DNA of 64,000 nt from the NCBI GenBank assembly GCA_903917345.1, contig CAIXAE010000008.1, forward strand, positions 248,001 to 312,000, in the 5' to 3' direction. Positions within the stretch are counted from its first letter, which is position 1, and each line of letters opens with the position of its first letter. This stretch comes from an uncultured Methylococcaceae bacterium. Its GTDB lineage: Bacteria; Pseudomonadota; Gammaproteobacteria; Methylococcales; Methylomonadaceae. The notes beneath the pieces were generated by a model. It made no database searches. It had not been told where the DNA came from and worked only from the letters and a program-made list of their open reading frames with translations. The translations under genes were made by a program, and so were the position numbers. Below are positions 9,373 through 21,073 of the stretch, piece after piece.

Positions 9373-9377
9373 AAACT

Positions 9378-11069
9378 ATGCTATTAAATCTTAATATTAT
9401 TGACCTTGCCGTTGTTAAGTCGCTAGATCTGGATTTAGAAAAAGGCATGTCAGTACTCACCGGTGAAACGGGCGCAGGTAAATCAATTTTGTTGACGGCC
9501 TTAGGTTTAGCTTTGGGCGATAGAGCGGATTCAGGTTATGTTCGTCCTGAAAGCAAACGTGCAGAAGTTAATCTAGAGTTTGACTTAAGTGATGCGCCTA
9601 ATGCCTATCAATGGTTGATTGATAACGAATTAGATGACGATAAACACTGTTTAATTCGCCGCGTCATTAATCAAGATGGTCGTTCTAAAGCGTACATTAA
9701 TGATCGTCCTGTTACGCTACAATCCTTACAAGAGCTCAGTGAACAATTAGTCGAAATTCACGGTCAACATGCGCATCTCACTTTATTGAACAGTGATGAA
9801 CAACGTCGCTTGTTAGATAATTATGCTAAAAACACGGACCTCATCGAGCAACTTAATGCGTGTTACAAACAATGGCATTCCACACATAAAGAGCTTGAGC
9901 GTTGCCTAAAAGCCAATACTGATCAATCTGATAGAGAAGAGTTTCTCACTTACCAAATTGCTGAACTCGAGCAGTTAGATTTAGTAAATTACAATTACGC
10001 GGCCTTAACTGAAGAACACAGTAAGATTGCTAATTTAGGTCAAATATTAGCCACAGGTCAAAAACAGGTCTATATTCTTTATGAGAGTGATCAACTGTCT
10101 GTTAATCAACTACTCAACAGAAGTGTCATTGACTTAAGTGGCCTGACGCAATATGCGCCTGAATTAAATGAGATATGTGCATTACTGACAGAGGCACAGA
10201 TACAAACTGAAGAAGCGGCCATCCAATTACGTCGTTTTTTAGAGTCTCAAGAAGCAGACCCCCACTATCTTGATAGTCTTGAATCTAAATTGGGTGTCAT
10301 TCAAAATCTGAGTAGAAAGCATCATGTCAACCCCGACGAATTGCCACAACTAGTCAACACCTTACAAACTGAATTACATAACTTAACACACAGTGGGGAG
10401 CGTATTGAAGTCTTACAAAAAGAGGTCGTTGAGTTACGGGCAAAGTACAACAAATTAGCTGTTCAGCTCACTGAGCATAGAAAAACCGGCGCGCAGAAAT
10501 TACAAAAACATATCTCTGATATGATTAAAGAACTGGGTATGCCTCAAGGTGAATTTATTGTGTCTATTACGGCTTTAGATACGGATACGCCAAAATTGAA
10601 TGGCCTCGATAAGATTGAATATTTAATCAGCGCTAACCCGGGGTTACCCCCCAAATCATTGGCTAAAGTTGCATCTGGCGGCGAGTTATCACGCATCAGT
10701 TTGGCGATTCAGGTAACGACCTCAAATGATAAAACTACCCCTACCCTTATCTTTGATGAAGTGGACTCTGGCATTGGTGGCGGTGTCGCTGAAATTGTTG
10801 GGCAAAAATTGCGGACGCTCAGTAGCAATCGACAAGTCATGTGCGTTACCCATTTACCGCAAGTGGCAGCACAAGCGCATCAACATTTATATGTAGAAAA
10901 GAATAACAAAACTGACATAACCTCTTCAAATGTACGACTGTTAAGCACTGATGAACGCGTAGAAGAAATCGCCCGTATGTTAGGCGGCGTTACTATCACT
11001 GCGAATACCTTAGCCCATGCGAAAGAGATGTTATTTCACACCACTTCTAGCAGTCCGCTAGAAGGCTAA
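9378..11069 (+). CDS. recN: DNA repair protein RecN
   Basis: A 563-residue SMC-like ATPase of double-strand-break repair. Walker A GETGAGKS is at residues 29-36. A long helical coiled-coil middle (about 160-370) follows, then the ABC-type signature LAKVASGGELSRISLA and Walker B/D-loop TLIFDEVDSGIGGGVAE, with the switch His in VTHLPQVAAQA. Family length is about 550-560. It follows nadK by 5 bp and is almost certainly co-transcribed. I looked for but did not identify a LexA box in front of recN. Confidence 0.95.
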   Translation: MLLNLNIIDLAVVKSLDLDLEKGMSVLTGETGAGKSILLTALGLALGDRADSGYVRPESKRAEVNLEFDLSDAPNAYQWLIDNELDDDKHCLIRRVINQDGRSKAYINDRPVTLQSLQELSEQLVEIHGQHAHLTLLNSDEQRRLLDNYAKNTDLIEQLNACYKQWHSTHKELERCLKANTDQSDREEFLTYQIAELEQLDLVNYNYAALTEEHSKIANLGQILATGQKQVYILYESDQLSVNQLLNRSVIDLSGLTQYAPELNEICALLTEAQIQTEEAAIQLRRFLESQEADPHYLDSLESKLGVIQNLSRKHHVNPDELPQLVNTLQTELHNLTHSGERIEVLQKEVVELRAKYNKLAVQLTEHRKTGAQKLQKHISDMIKELGMPQGEFIVSITALDTDTPKLNGLDKIEYLISANPGLPPKSLAKVASGGELSRISLAIQVTTSNDKTTPTLIFDEVDSGIGGGVAEIVGQKLRTLSSNRQVMCVTHLPQVAAQAHQHLYVEKNNKTDITSSNVRLLSTDERVEEIARMLGGVTITANTLAHAKEMLFHTTSSSPLEG

Positions 11070-11087
11070 CCACAGGAAGATAATAAT

Positions 11088-12110
11088 ATGAATCGATTTC
11101 CAGCAGAATGGGAAAAACAATCCGCTGTCTTAATTGCTTGGCCACATAAAACAGGAGACTTTAGTAATCGATTAGAATCTGTTGAACAAACTTACAGCAT
11201 CATTGCTGACACTATTACGCAATATCAACCACTGATTATCGTGTGCCGCGATGACAGTCATCAACAACACATCCAGAAGCTAATCAGTAAACCTGACGCT
11301 ATCGAATTTGTTCAAGCGCCTGTTAATGATATTTGGGTGCGAGATACCGTATTTTTAAGCGTCGAAAAAGATAAAACGATTACGCATTTAAACTTTCTAT
11401 TTAATGGTTGGGGCGAAAAGTATCAACATGATAATGATAATGCCCTTAACCATAAATTATTAAACACCAAACTGTTTAAAGGCAAAGCCCATAAAGATGT
11501 CGATTTTATTTTGGAAGGCGGCAGTGTAGAAAGCGACGGTATTGATACCATTTTAACAACTAAACAATGCCTGCTTAATCCCAATAGAAATAAAGGCCTA
11601 AGCCAACAAGAGATTGAGCAACAACTTTTAGCCTGTTTTGGCGCACAACGCGTCTTATGGTTAGATCAAGAGAACTTATCCGGTGACGATACGGATGCAC
11701 ACATTGATACGCTTGCTAGATTTTGTTCGGCCAATACGATTGCTTATACCAGTTGTGATGACACTGATGATATGCATTACACGAGCCTTAAGTACATGGA
11801 AAGACAATTACAAGATTTTAGAAATCAAGACAATGAGCCGTATCACTTAGTGGCTTTACCTTTACCGAAACCTATTTTTGATGAAGACGGTCAACAATTA
11901 CCGGCTAACTATTCAAACTTTTTGATTATCAATCACGCGGTGATGGTACCTGTTTATGGTGACCCACAAGATAAAGTGGCTTTAAAACGCATTGCTGAAT
12001 GCTTCCCTAAACATGAAATATTACCTATTCCATGCAGACCTTTAGTGCATCAATACGGTAGCTTACATTGTATGACAATGCAGTTCCCTGCTGGAGAAGT
12101 AGCACTTTAA
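11088..12110 (+). CDS. Agmatine deiminase-family (porphyromonas-type PAD) protein
   Basis: A 340-residue guanidine-modifying enzyme. An N-terminal FPAEWEKQSAVLIAWPH block, the substrate motif NDIWVRDT (acidic residues, about residue 80), the EGGSVESDG block (about 143), the catalytic HIDTLARF region (about 205) and the C-terminal nucleophile Cys in GSLHCMTMQFP all match. These enzymes hydrolyse agmatine to N-carbamoylputrescine in putrescine synthesis, although related members use other guanidines. No N-carbamoylputrescine amidase gene is adjacent. A clear AGGAAG ribosome site precedes the ATG, 18 bp after recN, and a strong terminator follows. Confidence 0.85.
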   Translation: MNRFPAEWEKQSAVLIAWPHKTGDFSNRLESVEQTYSIIADTITQYQPLIIVCRDDSHQQHIQKLISKPDAIEFVQAPVNDIWVRDTVFLSVEKDKTITHLNFLFNGWGEKYQHDNDNALNHKLLNTKLFKGKAHKDVDFILEGGSVESDGIDTILTTKQCLLNPNRNKGLSQQEIEQQLLACFGAQRVLWLDQENLSGDDTDAHIDTLARFCSANTIAYTSCDDTDDMHYTSLKYMERQLQDFRNQDNEPYHLVALPLPKPIFDEDGQQLPANYSNFLIINHAVMVPVYGDPQDKVALKRIAECFPKHEILPIPCRPLVHQYGSLHCMTMQFPAGEVAL

Positions 12111-12163
12111 ATCACATGGGCTTCTGAGTCCTATATTCAGTAGAAAATAGCAGACAAAAAAAA

Positions 12164-12195
12164 GGCCGAGTAGCAAAACTACTCGGCCTTTTTTA
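12164..12195. terminator. Bidirectional intrinsic terminator
   Basis: Perfect 10-bp GC-rich stem GGCCGAGTAG (12164-12173) / CTACTCGGCC (12179-12188) with a 5-nt loop, a run of A before it and six T after it. It serves the convergent agmatine-deiminase-like and fusA genes in both directions. Confidence 0.9.
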
Positions 12196-12206
12196 TTCAG
12201 ACTAAC

Positions 12207-14294
12207 TTAGCCTTTTTTAGCGTTACGCTCATTTACTTCTTTAATCACTTCGTCCGCTACGTTTTTAGGACATGGCATGTAGTGTGAGAACTCCATAGAG
12301 AACTGACCACGGCCTGATGTCATAGTACGTAAGTCACCGATGTAACCAAACATTTCACTTAATGGTACGTCAGATTTAATACGCACACCTGTGATACCAG
12401 CGTCTTGAGATTTGATCATGCCACGACGACGGTTAAGGTCACCGATAACGTCACCTACGTGATCAGATGGCGTAAATGTATCTACCGCCATAATAGGCTC
12501 GATCAATTGTGGAGCTGCTTTTGGAATCGATTGACGGAACGCTGCTTTCGCTGCAATTTCGAACGCGATAGCTGATGAGTCAACTGCGTGGAAACCACCG
12601 TCAGTTAAGATTACTTTAAAGTCTAAACATGGGAAGCCCGCCAGCACACCCTTGTCCAACATACTCTTAAAGCCCTTCTCAACAGCTGGCCAGTATTCAC
12701 GGGGTACGTTACCACCGGTAACCGCTGATTCAAATACGAAACCTGTACCTGGCTCACCTGGTTCGATGATGTAGTTGATTTTACCGTATTGACCAGAACC
12801 ACCTGATTGCTTTTTGTGGGTGTATTCGTCTTCAACAGAACGTGTAATGGTTTCGCGGTAAGCTACTTGAGGTTTACCAACGATAACGTCAACACCATGA
12901 GTACGTCTTAAGATATCAACTTTAATATCTAAATGTAACTCACCCATACCTTTTAAGATTGTTTCGCCACTATCTTCATCAGTTTCAACGTGGAATGATG
13001 GATCTTCTTGGATCATTTTACCTAAGGCAATACCCATTTTTTCTGATGCGCTTTTATCTTTTGGTGTAATAGCCAATGAGATAACGGGATCAGGGAATAC
13101 CATCGGCTCTAATGTAGCAGGGAATTTAGGATCACATAATGTGTGACCTGTTTGTACATTTTTCATACCTAATACAGCAACGATGTCACCTGCTTGAGCA
13201 GATTCTAATTCGTTACGCGTGTCAGCGTGCATTTCAACGATACGGCCAATACGCTCTGTTTTACCAGTATATGTATTTAATACAGAAGTACCTTTTTCTA
13301 ATTTACCAGAGTAAATACGTAAGAAAGTTAAAGCTCCAAAACGGTCATCCATGATTTTAAACGCTAATGCGCGTAATGGCTTATCAGCATCAACGATTGC
13401 GAAATTACCTGTTGGATTACCTTCTAAATCGACTTCTGGTTGTGGGTTAACTTCAGTTGGTGAAGGTAAATAATCGATAACACCATCAAGAACTAACTGT
13501 ACACCTTTGTTTTTGAAAGATGAACCACAGAAAGTTGGGAAGAAATCTAGGTTGATAGTACCTTTACGTAAACAACGTTTTAAAGTTTCTACATCAGGTG
13601 TTTCACCTTCAAGATACGCTTCCATAACGTCATCAAATTGATCAGCAACTTGATCAATTAATTTTTCGCGCCATTCTTTAGCTAACTCAACCATATCCGC
13701 AGGGATATCTTCAATAACATAATTCATTGGGTCACCAGAGTTGTCCCAAATCCATGCTTTTTCAGTTAATAAATCTACTACACCTGTAAATTCGTCTTCT
13801 CTACCAATAGGTAAAGTCATAACAACAGGAACCGCACCTAATACGTCTTCTACTTGTTTTACAACTCGGTAGAAATCTGCACCAATACGATCTAATTTAT
13901 TGATGTAGATAACACGAGCAACTTTAGAGTCATTCGCATAACGCCAGTTAGTTTCTGATTGTGGTTCTACCCCACCTGACCCACAGAATACACCAACACC
14001 ACCATCAAGTACTTTTAATGAACGATATACTTCAATTGTAAAGTCAACGTGGCCTGGAGTATCAATGATGTTAAAACGGTGATCTTTCCAGAAACATGTT
14101 GTTGCCGCTGATTGAATGGTAATACCACGTTCACGTTCTTGATCCATGAAGTCAGTAGTCGTTTCACCATCATGTACTTCACCGATTTTATGAATTTTAC
14201 CGGTAAGCTTTAAAATACGCTCGGTGGTCGTTGTTTTACCAGCATCAACGTGCGCGAAGATACCAATGTTTCTGTATTGCGTTAAATCTGTCAT
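12207..14294 (-). CDS. fusA: Elongation factor G, second-type (FusA2-like)
   Basis: A 695-residue translational GTPase. GTPase motifs: G1 [11 protein letters not shown] (residues 14-24), the switch-I region with RGITIQSA, G3 DTPGHVDF, and G4 NKLD. The remaining four domains of EF-G follow in full length, with a C-terminal domain ending [11 protein letters not shown]. The wording (for example [26 protein letters not shown] and [18 protein letters not shown]) resembles the second EF-G copy of Vibrio and Shewanella rather than the str-operon copy, as I recall those sequences. The gene stands alone, without rpsL, rpsG or tuf. It has a strong promoter and a leader of about 155 nt. Confidence 0.9.
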   Translation of the reverse strand: MTDLTQYRNIGIFAHVDAGKTTTTERILKLTGKIHKIGEVHDGETTTDFMDQERERGITIQSAATTCFWKDHRFNIIDTPGHVDFTIEVYRSLKVLDGGVGVFCGSGGVEPQSETNWRYANDSKVARVIYINKLDRIGADFYRVVKQVEDVLGAVPVVMTLPIGREDEFTGVVDLLTEKAWIWDNSGDPMNYVIEDIPADMVELAKEWREKLIDQVADQFDDVMEAYLEGETPDVETLKRCLRKGTINLDFFPTFCGSSFKNKGVQLVLDGVIDYLPSPTEVNPQPEVDLEGNPTGNFAIVDADKPLRALAFKIMDDRFGALTFLRIYSGKLEKGTSVLNTYTGKTERIGRIVEMHADTRNELESAQAGDIVAVLGMKNVQTGHTLCDPKFPATLEPMVFPDPVISLAITPKDKSASEKMGIALGKMIQEDPSFHVETDEDSGETILKGMGELHLDIKVDILRRTHGVDVIVGKPQVAYRETITRSVEDEYTHKKQSGGSGQYGKINYIIEPGEPGTGFVFESAVTGGNVPREYWPAVEKGFKSMLDKGVLAGFPCLDFKVILTDGGFHAVDSSAIAFEIAAKAAFRQSIPKAAPQLIEPIMAVDTFTPSDHVGDVIGDLNRRRGMIKSQDAGITGVRIKSDVPLSEMFGYIGDLRTMTSGRGQFSMEFSHYMPCPKNVADEVIKEVNERNAKKG

Positions 14295-14355
14295 GAATTT
14301 ACTCTAAAGTTGGACATTAAAAATCTTTTTATGGTGCCCTCACTGCCATAATTAC

Positions 14356-14406
14356 TCAGGAGGGTTCGTTCTGGGGCTGTGTGATAGGTTGCAGTAAAAC
14401 CACCAT
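14356..14406 (-). CDS. Possible 16-residue leader peptide of fusA
   Basis: Inside the fusA leader an ATG-to-TGA frame encodes MVVLLQPITQPQNEPS. It lies about 45 nt downstream of the predicted transcription start and 60 nt before the fusA ATG. Only a weak GGACC-like ribosome site precedes it, so translation is speculative. A second mini-frame of six codons follows at 14329-14349 and coincides with a small TATGG/CCATA hairpin. Confidence 0.2.
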   Translation of the reverse strand: MVVLLQPITQPQNEPS

Positions 14407-14456
14407 CACGGGTCCAGCTTCGAAAGTCGACTATTTTAACCTACAAAGGGGGTAAA

Positions 14457-14485
14457 AATATAGAAAAACACATGTTTTATCTCAA
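14457..14485 (-). promoter_or_regulatory. Sigma-70-type promoter for fusA
   Basis: On the minus strand, TTGAGA (14485-14480), a 17-bp spacer and TATATT (14462-14457), each one mismatch from consensus. Transcription would start near 14450, leaving a leader of about 155 nt before the fusA ATG. The rest of the 288-bp gap (14486-14582) shows nothing I can assign. Confidence 0.6.
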
Positions 14486-14582
14486 GAATTAATAAAATTA
14501 ATCCATTTTAGCGGATTCACATTACAAAATAATGTCGATTACGCGTATGCATCGCACTCAATTCTTTCTTATTTACAGTTTT

Positions 14583-15347
14583 TTACATGTATGAAAGGAT
14601 TTGGCTCAATATTAAACCGTTAGTCACTAATATTTGTTTAGGATAGATCCCTGCATTTCCTGAAAAGTCAGTGACTGATGCGCCCGCCTCTTTTGCAATT
14701 AAAGCGCCAGCCGCAACATCATATAAATTAAGCTCTTGTTCCCAAAAGGCATCCACTTGACCATCCGCTACTAAGCATAAATCCATAGCGGCTGAACCAA
14801 ACCGACGCTGTCCTGATGTATGCTGAGCAATACGCGAGAAACGCGCTAAATTATTATCTGTTAAATAGGATCTAAGACAAGCAAAGCCGGTAGCAATCAT
14901 GCCATTTTCTAAATTATCTTCTGTAGAGACCCTAATAGACTCTCCATTTTTAAAAGCACCCTTACCTTTTTCTGCGCAATAGTAATCATTTAATGCAGGA
15001 GCAAACACCGCGCCCATGACTAACTCGCCATCAATTTCTAATGCCACACTAATTGACCAAAAATATTGCCCTCTGGAAAACGAATGCGTGCCATCAATTG
15101 GATCTACTATCCAACGATTGGTTTGGTTAGCAGTTTGACCACTTTCCTCTCCCCAGAACCCGTATTCGGGGTAACGATGAGTCAGCACCTCTTTTAAATA
15201 CGCCTCAACGGCAATATCAGCTGCAGTGACATAATCTCTTGGGCTTTTTTGATTGATTTCCGCATTTTTTAAATCTTTAAAATGCGCTAACGCGATATCA
15301 CCGGAAGCACGGATAATTGCTTCTAGTTCTGGTAATGAAATAGACAT
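14583..15347 (-). CDS. Inositol monophosphatase-family phosphatase
   Basis: A 254-residue magnesium-dependent phosphatase of the IMPase/HisN/CysQ fold. Metal-binding motifs are clear: GEES (about residue 66), WIVDPIDGTHSF (about 83) and the C-terminal LYDVAAGALIAKEAGA block (about 211) corresponding to WDxAAG. Substrate could be inositol phosphate, histidinol phosphate or a sugar bisphosphate; sequence alone does not decide, and HisN-like is as plausible as SuhB-like. An AGGGTT site precedes the ATG. It lies 54 bp downstream of holA on the same strand. Confidence 0.85.
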   Translation of the reverse strand: MSISLPELEAIIRASGDIALAHFKDLKNAEINQKSPRDYVTAADIAVEAYLKEVLTHRYPEYGFWGEESGQTANQTNRWIVDPIDGTHSFSRGQYFWSISVALEIDGELVMGAVFAPALNDYYCAEKGKGAFKNGESIRVSTEDNLENGMIATGFACLRSYLTDNNLARFSRIAQHTSGQRRFGSAAMDLCLVADGQVDAFWEQELNLYDVAAGALIAKEAGASVTDFSGNAGIYPKQILVTNGLILSQILSYM

Positions 15348-15401
15348 TGATAGTAACCCTTGAGGTTTATAAGAATATTGTTAGTGTGTTAACGGCGTGA
15401 T

Positions 15402-16427
15402 TTAACTTAAAGCCATATTGAGCGCAGGATTACAGAATAATAAAGAAATAGCTAATAGCGTTTCCCAAGCATCTCCCAATTCTTGACCTTTAATTTGCCT
15501 ATCTGCTTTTGCTGATGCAACCAGTATTTTATTTAATTGATTGTCACTCAGTCTATTCATTGCTTGGGTTATGAGTTGTTTGCGCCTATCCCATACACCA
15601 TGATTTCTTAAAACCAAGTCCGTATTTTGTCCTTTAGCTATGGCCAATTTAACTTGAATTATTAAGCGAGCATCTCGTGTTAAAGCCCAGAGCACAACTG
15701 GGGCAGCAATACTTTCTGCTTTTAATCCCGATAATATTTTGATTACTTTATTGATATCAGTCGCCAGCACAGCGTCCATCAACTTAAACACGTCATATCG
15801 AGAACTATCTGCAACAACATCATAAATTTGATCAACACTGATAAAGCCCGAGCCATATAAGACATATAGCTTTTCAATTTCTTGCGCCGCGGCTAGTAAA
15901 TTTCCTTCAACTCTTGCTGCGAGCACGACTAGCCCTTGGGCATCAGTTTGCAATCCACGTTTTTGGAATCTCTGTTGTAACCACCGATTTAAATCTGCTC
16001 CCTCTAGAGGCCAAACTTGAATGATGACACCGATTTTATCAAGCGCTTCGAACCAGCGGGATTTAGTTGACTTACTATCTATTTTGCCAGCGGTGATAAG
16101 TAAAATAGTATCTTCTGGAGGACGATTACAATAGTTAGTCACCGCCTTTGCACCATCAACACCTAATGCCCCTGTGGGTATTTTTAGCTCAATAATTCTT
16201 TTATCAGAAAAAATTGATAAAGAGTCAGACGCAAAGGCTAATTCATTCCAATTAAAGTTCTTATCGACCGATATGATTTCACGATGATGATAATCATTTA
16301 TTTTCCCAGCTTTTCTAATGGCATCGGCTAATTCACCTAACTGCAAAGGCTCATCACCGCTTAAAAAATAAACCGGAGATAAGCCCTTTTGAAGAGCACT
16401 ATCTAATTGCTCAACTTTGAGTCGCAT
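15402..16427 (-). CDS. holA: DNA polymerase III delta subunit
   Basis: A 341-residue clamp-loader subunit that opens the beta sliding clamp. The N-terminal LSPVYFLSGDEPLQLGELADAIRK is the family signature, followed by a AAA-like domain without a Walker A motif, as expected for delta. The KAESIAAPVVLWALTRDARL segment marks the third domain. It begins 2 bp after lptE, giving the conserved gammaproteobacterial order leuS-lptE-holA. Confidence 0.93.
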   Translation of the reverse strand: MRLKVEQLDSALQKGLSPVYFLSGDEPLQLGELADAIRKAGKINDYHHREIISVDKNFNWNELAFASDSLSIFSDKRIIELKIPTGALGVDGAKAVTNYCNRPPEDTILLITAGKIDSKSTKSRWFEALDKIGVIIQVWPLEGADLNRWLQQRFQKRGLQTDAQGLVVLAARVEGNLLAAAQEIEKLYVLYGSGFISVDQIYDVVADSSRYDVFKLMDAVLATDINKVIKILSGLKAESIAAPVVLWALTRDARLIIQVKLAIAKGQNTDLVLRNHGVWDRRKQLITQAMNRLSDNQLNKILVASAKADRQIKGQELGDAWETLLAISLLFCNPALNMALS

Positions 16428-16429
16428 AG

Positions 16430-16927
16430 CTACTTATTCTTATCCAACGCTACTTTAACCCCATTCAAGATTGAACCTACAGCTTGTCTATACATTTCAC
16501 CTTTAATGACAAGCTCTTCGTTATCTTTAGCTATTACAGCTTGTTGGTTATTGTAATATTCACGCTTGATTGAAACGACCTGATTCTGCACAAGCACATT
16601 GTTTTTAGCATCTAAGACGTCGTAATTAAAATCATAATGTAATTCAAAGCTATTTGCAGAACCACCCGCGCTCAGTGAAAGTATTCTGCGATCACTGTGC
16701 TCGTTATAGACTTTAACAATCAATCCCGCATTTTCGGCTGTATCAGCGAATGTTACTTCTGTGCCACTTCCAAAAGATTTTTTGAATTGATCGCGCAATT
16801 CAAATGTAGCTCCCTCTAAATAAATACTTTTTAAGCCTGTAGGTAATGTAATGGAGCCCCTTAGATGATATCCACAGGCACTGAGTAAGCCAATTAAAAG
16901 AAAAACATATAATTTTTTAAATACCAC
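16430..16927 (-). CDS. lptE: LPS-assembly lipoprotein LptE
   Basis: A 165-residue outer-membrane lipoprotein that plugs the LptD barrel during lipopolysaccharide export. It has a type-II signal peptide with lipobox LLSACG (lipidated Cys18), immediately followed by the family hallmark GYHLRG and TLPTGLKSIYLEG. Length is within the normal range. Position between leuS and holA is diagnostic. Confidence 0.93.
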   Translation of the reverse strand: MVFKKLYVFLLIGLLSACGYHLRGSITLPTGLKSIYLEGATFELRDQFKKSFGSGTEVTFADTAENAGLIVKVYNEHSDRRILSLSAGGSANSFELHYDFNYDVLDAKNNVLVQNQVVSIKREYYNNQQAVIAKDNEELVIKGEMYRQAVGSILNGVKVALDKNK

Positions 16928-16975
16928 TTACCTGATCCTCTAATGAAATAGACGTGAATAAACCTAAATTATTAA

Positions 16976-19447
<2,472 letters not shown>

Positions 19448-19518
19448 TTACCAGTTAAAAGCGTTAGAATACCGCACAGTTGCTTAAATCTAAAGCGTCA
19501 ATTTTTAGGAGTTATCCC

Positions 19519-20004
19519 ATGAACACCCATAAACTAGTTACTGCCTACGCTGATTTCATGAAGCATCTTCATGAAACTATGGAAGATACAATACATTCTT
19601 TCGCTGAAGCCCTTGAGATTTCGAAAGAAAAAACAGCTCAGTCTAGTGACCTTAATGCAGAAGAGCTAAATAAACTAAGTTCAAACGTTAAACGTGATAT
19701 CGAACACGCAGCGCAAACACTCACTCATCAATCAGACGCTAATTCATTATCAGAATGGTTAAAATTTGATATCGATTTAGTTGAAAACTTTACCCTTGAT
19801 GCTTTTTTAAGTGTAGCTGATAAAACGCGTCTAGAACTGGCAAAAATTGAACAATTGGCCATCACACATAAATATAAAAGTGGCGATATCACTGCACCTG
19901 GCACTTTTATTTGTGATGCTTGTGGCAAAGAAATTTCTTTTAAAACCACGAGTGAAATACCTGTGTGCCCTGCATGTCAAGCAGAAACTTTTATCAGAAT
20001 TTGA
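19519..20004 (+). CDS. YbeL-like zinc-ribbon protein (DUF1451)
   Basis: A 161-residue protein with a helical N-terminal two-thirds and a C-terminal zinc ribbon (CDACGKEI ... CPACQ) preceded by the GDITAPGTFICDACG block typical of DUF1451. Function is unknown in the family. The ATG at 19519 has a strong AGGAG site, whereas the longer frame from 19480 starts with TTG and would add 13 residues. Divergent placement next to leuS is the same as for ybeL in Escherichia coli, which supports vertical descent. Confidence 0.85.
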   Translation: MNTHKLVTAYADFMKHLHETMEDTIHSFAEALEISKEKTAQSSDLNAEELNKLSSNVKRDIEHAAQTLTHQSDANSLSEWLKFDIDLVENFTLDAFLSVADKTRLELAKIEQLAITHKYKSGDITAPGTFICDACGKEISFKTTSEIPVCPACQAETFIRI

Positions 20005-20066
20005 TATTAAGTTTCTAGCGCTTATAATAAGGTTTTTTTATATTAATCGTTTAACGAGGAAATATT

Positions 20067-20843
20067 ATGCGTAGAGTGGTCTTTAATCAGAAAGGCGGTG
20101 TGGGTAAGTCTACCATTACCTGTAATTTAGCTGCCATCAGCGCGATGGAAGGCAAACGTACGCTAGTAATAGATCTAGATGTGCAAGGAAACTCTACACA
20201 ATACTTGTTGGGTGAAAAAGTAACTGATAGCGATAAAACTATCGCCTTCTTCTTTAAAGAAACTTTAAGTATCTCTTTATTCGGAAATGATAAAGGCTCT
20301 GGACTTGAAACTCTCATCCATGAAACACCTTTTCCTAATCTTTACGTTTTAGCATCTCATCCAGATCTAGAACCGTTACAAGCACGGTTAGAATCACGTT
20401 TTAAAATTTTTAAGTTGAAAGAAGCGCTAGAAAAACTTCAAGGCTTTGATGCTATTTATATGGACACACCTCCAGTATTAAACTTCTACAGCCAATCTGC
20501 TTTAATTGCCGCTCAAAAATGTTTAATTCCGTTTGATTGCGATACATTCGCAAGAGAAGCCTTATATACATTAATGAATTCAGTTGCTGAAGTTAAGGCT
20601 GATCATAATCAAACATTAGAGATTGAAGGCATCATTGTTAACCAATTCCAAAAACAGGCTAATTTACCTCGCTTACTCGTTGAAGAACTTATCGCCGAAG
20701 GGCTACCCGTTTTAGAATCAATGCTTTCGCCATCTATCAAAGTTAGAGAGTCGCATACAGTATCTCAACCATTAATTCATTACGCACCTAGTCACAAGTT
20801 GACTGATGAATTCCGTGCTTTATACGCAGAAATTCATAAATAG
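20067..20843 (+). CDS. Orphan ParA-family ATPase
   Basis: A 258-residue P-loop ATPase of the ParA/Soj/MinD group. The deviant Walker A KGGVGKST is at residues 9-16, Walker A' VIDLDVQGNST follows near 39 and Walker B YMDTPPVL near 133. Such proteins form ATP-dependent dimers and position chromosomes, plasmids or protein clusters. No parB or other cargo gene is adjacent, so the cargo is unknown. A GAGGAAA ribosome site precedes the ATG. The zinc-ribbon gene is 62 bp upstream on the same strand. Confidence 0.85.
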   Translation: MRRVVFNQKGGVGKSTITCNLAAISAMEGKRTLVIDLDVQGNSTQYLLGEKVTDSDKTIAFFFKETLSISLFGNDKGSGLETLIHETPFPNLYVLASHPDLEPLQARLESRFKIFKLKEALEKLQGFDAIYMDTPPVLNFYSQSALIAAQKCLIPFDCDTFAREALYTLMNSVAEVKADHNQTLEIEGIIVNQFQKQANLPRLLVEELIAEGLPVLESMLSPSIKVRESHTVSQPLIHYAPSHKLTDEFRALYAEIHK

Positions 20844-20912
20844 TCTAAATATCTTAGTTAATTATTTGCCGTGTATATGTTTATACGGCATTGATGCCTC
20901 AATATTAAAACC

Positions 20913-20940
20913 AAAAAAATAGCCGCTATAGTAGCGGCTA
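20913..20940 (-). terminator. Intrinsic terminator reading leftward
   Basis: Perfect 9-bp stem TAGCCGCTA (20920-20928) / TAGCGGCTA (20932-20940) with a 3-nt loop. On the minus strand it is followed by seven T (20919-20913); on the plus strand there is no T-tract. No minus-strand protein gene lies upstream of it, which points to a non-coding transcript. Confidence 0.75.
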
Positions 20941-21022
20941 ATGAGATTACAACAACTAGAACTAATTTAATCTAGAAAACAGAGCATTTACATACGTAAA
21001 ACCCCGTTAACACTTTAATTTT
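20913..21022 (-). ncRNA. Candidate phosphate-responsive small RNA
   Basis: Between parA and lnt, and antisense to neither, the minus strand carries a complete small transcription unit: three PhoB-like repeats (21073-21045), a TAGTAT -10 candidate 10 bp after the last repeat (21034-21029), and about 110 nt without a usable reading frame. This contains two small hairpins (TTTAC/GTAAA, 20987-21000; CTAGA/TCTAG, 20956-20975) and ends in a perfect 9-bp terminator stem with seven T. The start position is estimated from promoter spacing. Target and conservation are unknown. I do not recognise the RNA. Confidence 0.45.
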
Positions 21023-21044
21023 AACTAAATACTATTAAATACTG

Positions 21045-21073
21045 TTTACAGTTTGATGACTGTTACATGACAG
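21045..21073 (-). promoter_or_regulatory. Pho-box-like array, three units
   Basis: On the minus strand: CTGTCAT (21073-21067), CAGTCAT (21062-21056) and CTGTAAA (21051-21045), each separated by 4 bp (GTAA, CAAA), an exact 11-bp period. The first unit is identical to the PhoB half-site consensus and the second differs at one position. Orientation is leftward, away from lnt. Apart from this site and the small RNA, the 349-bp gap between parA and lnt holds nothing else I can assign. Confidence 0.55.

Noticed and set aside
14361-14420. GGGTTCG-containing, GC-richer stretch in the fusA upstream region examined as a tRNA or riboswitch
   Set aside because: No cloverleaf, acceptor stem or known riboswitch core could be formed by eye.
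20871-20889. Hairpin-like sequence after parA
   Set aside because: The stem contains a bulge and has no T-tract, so I do not call it a parA terminator.
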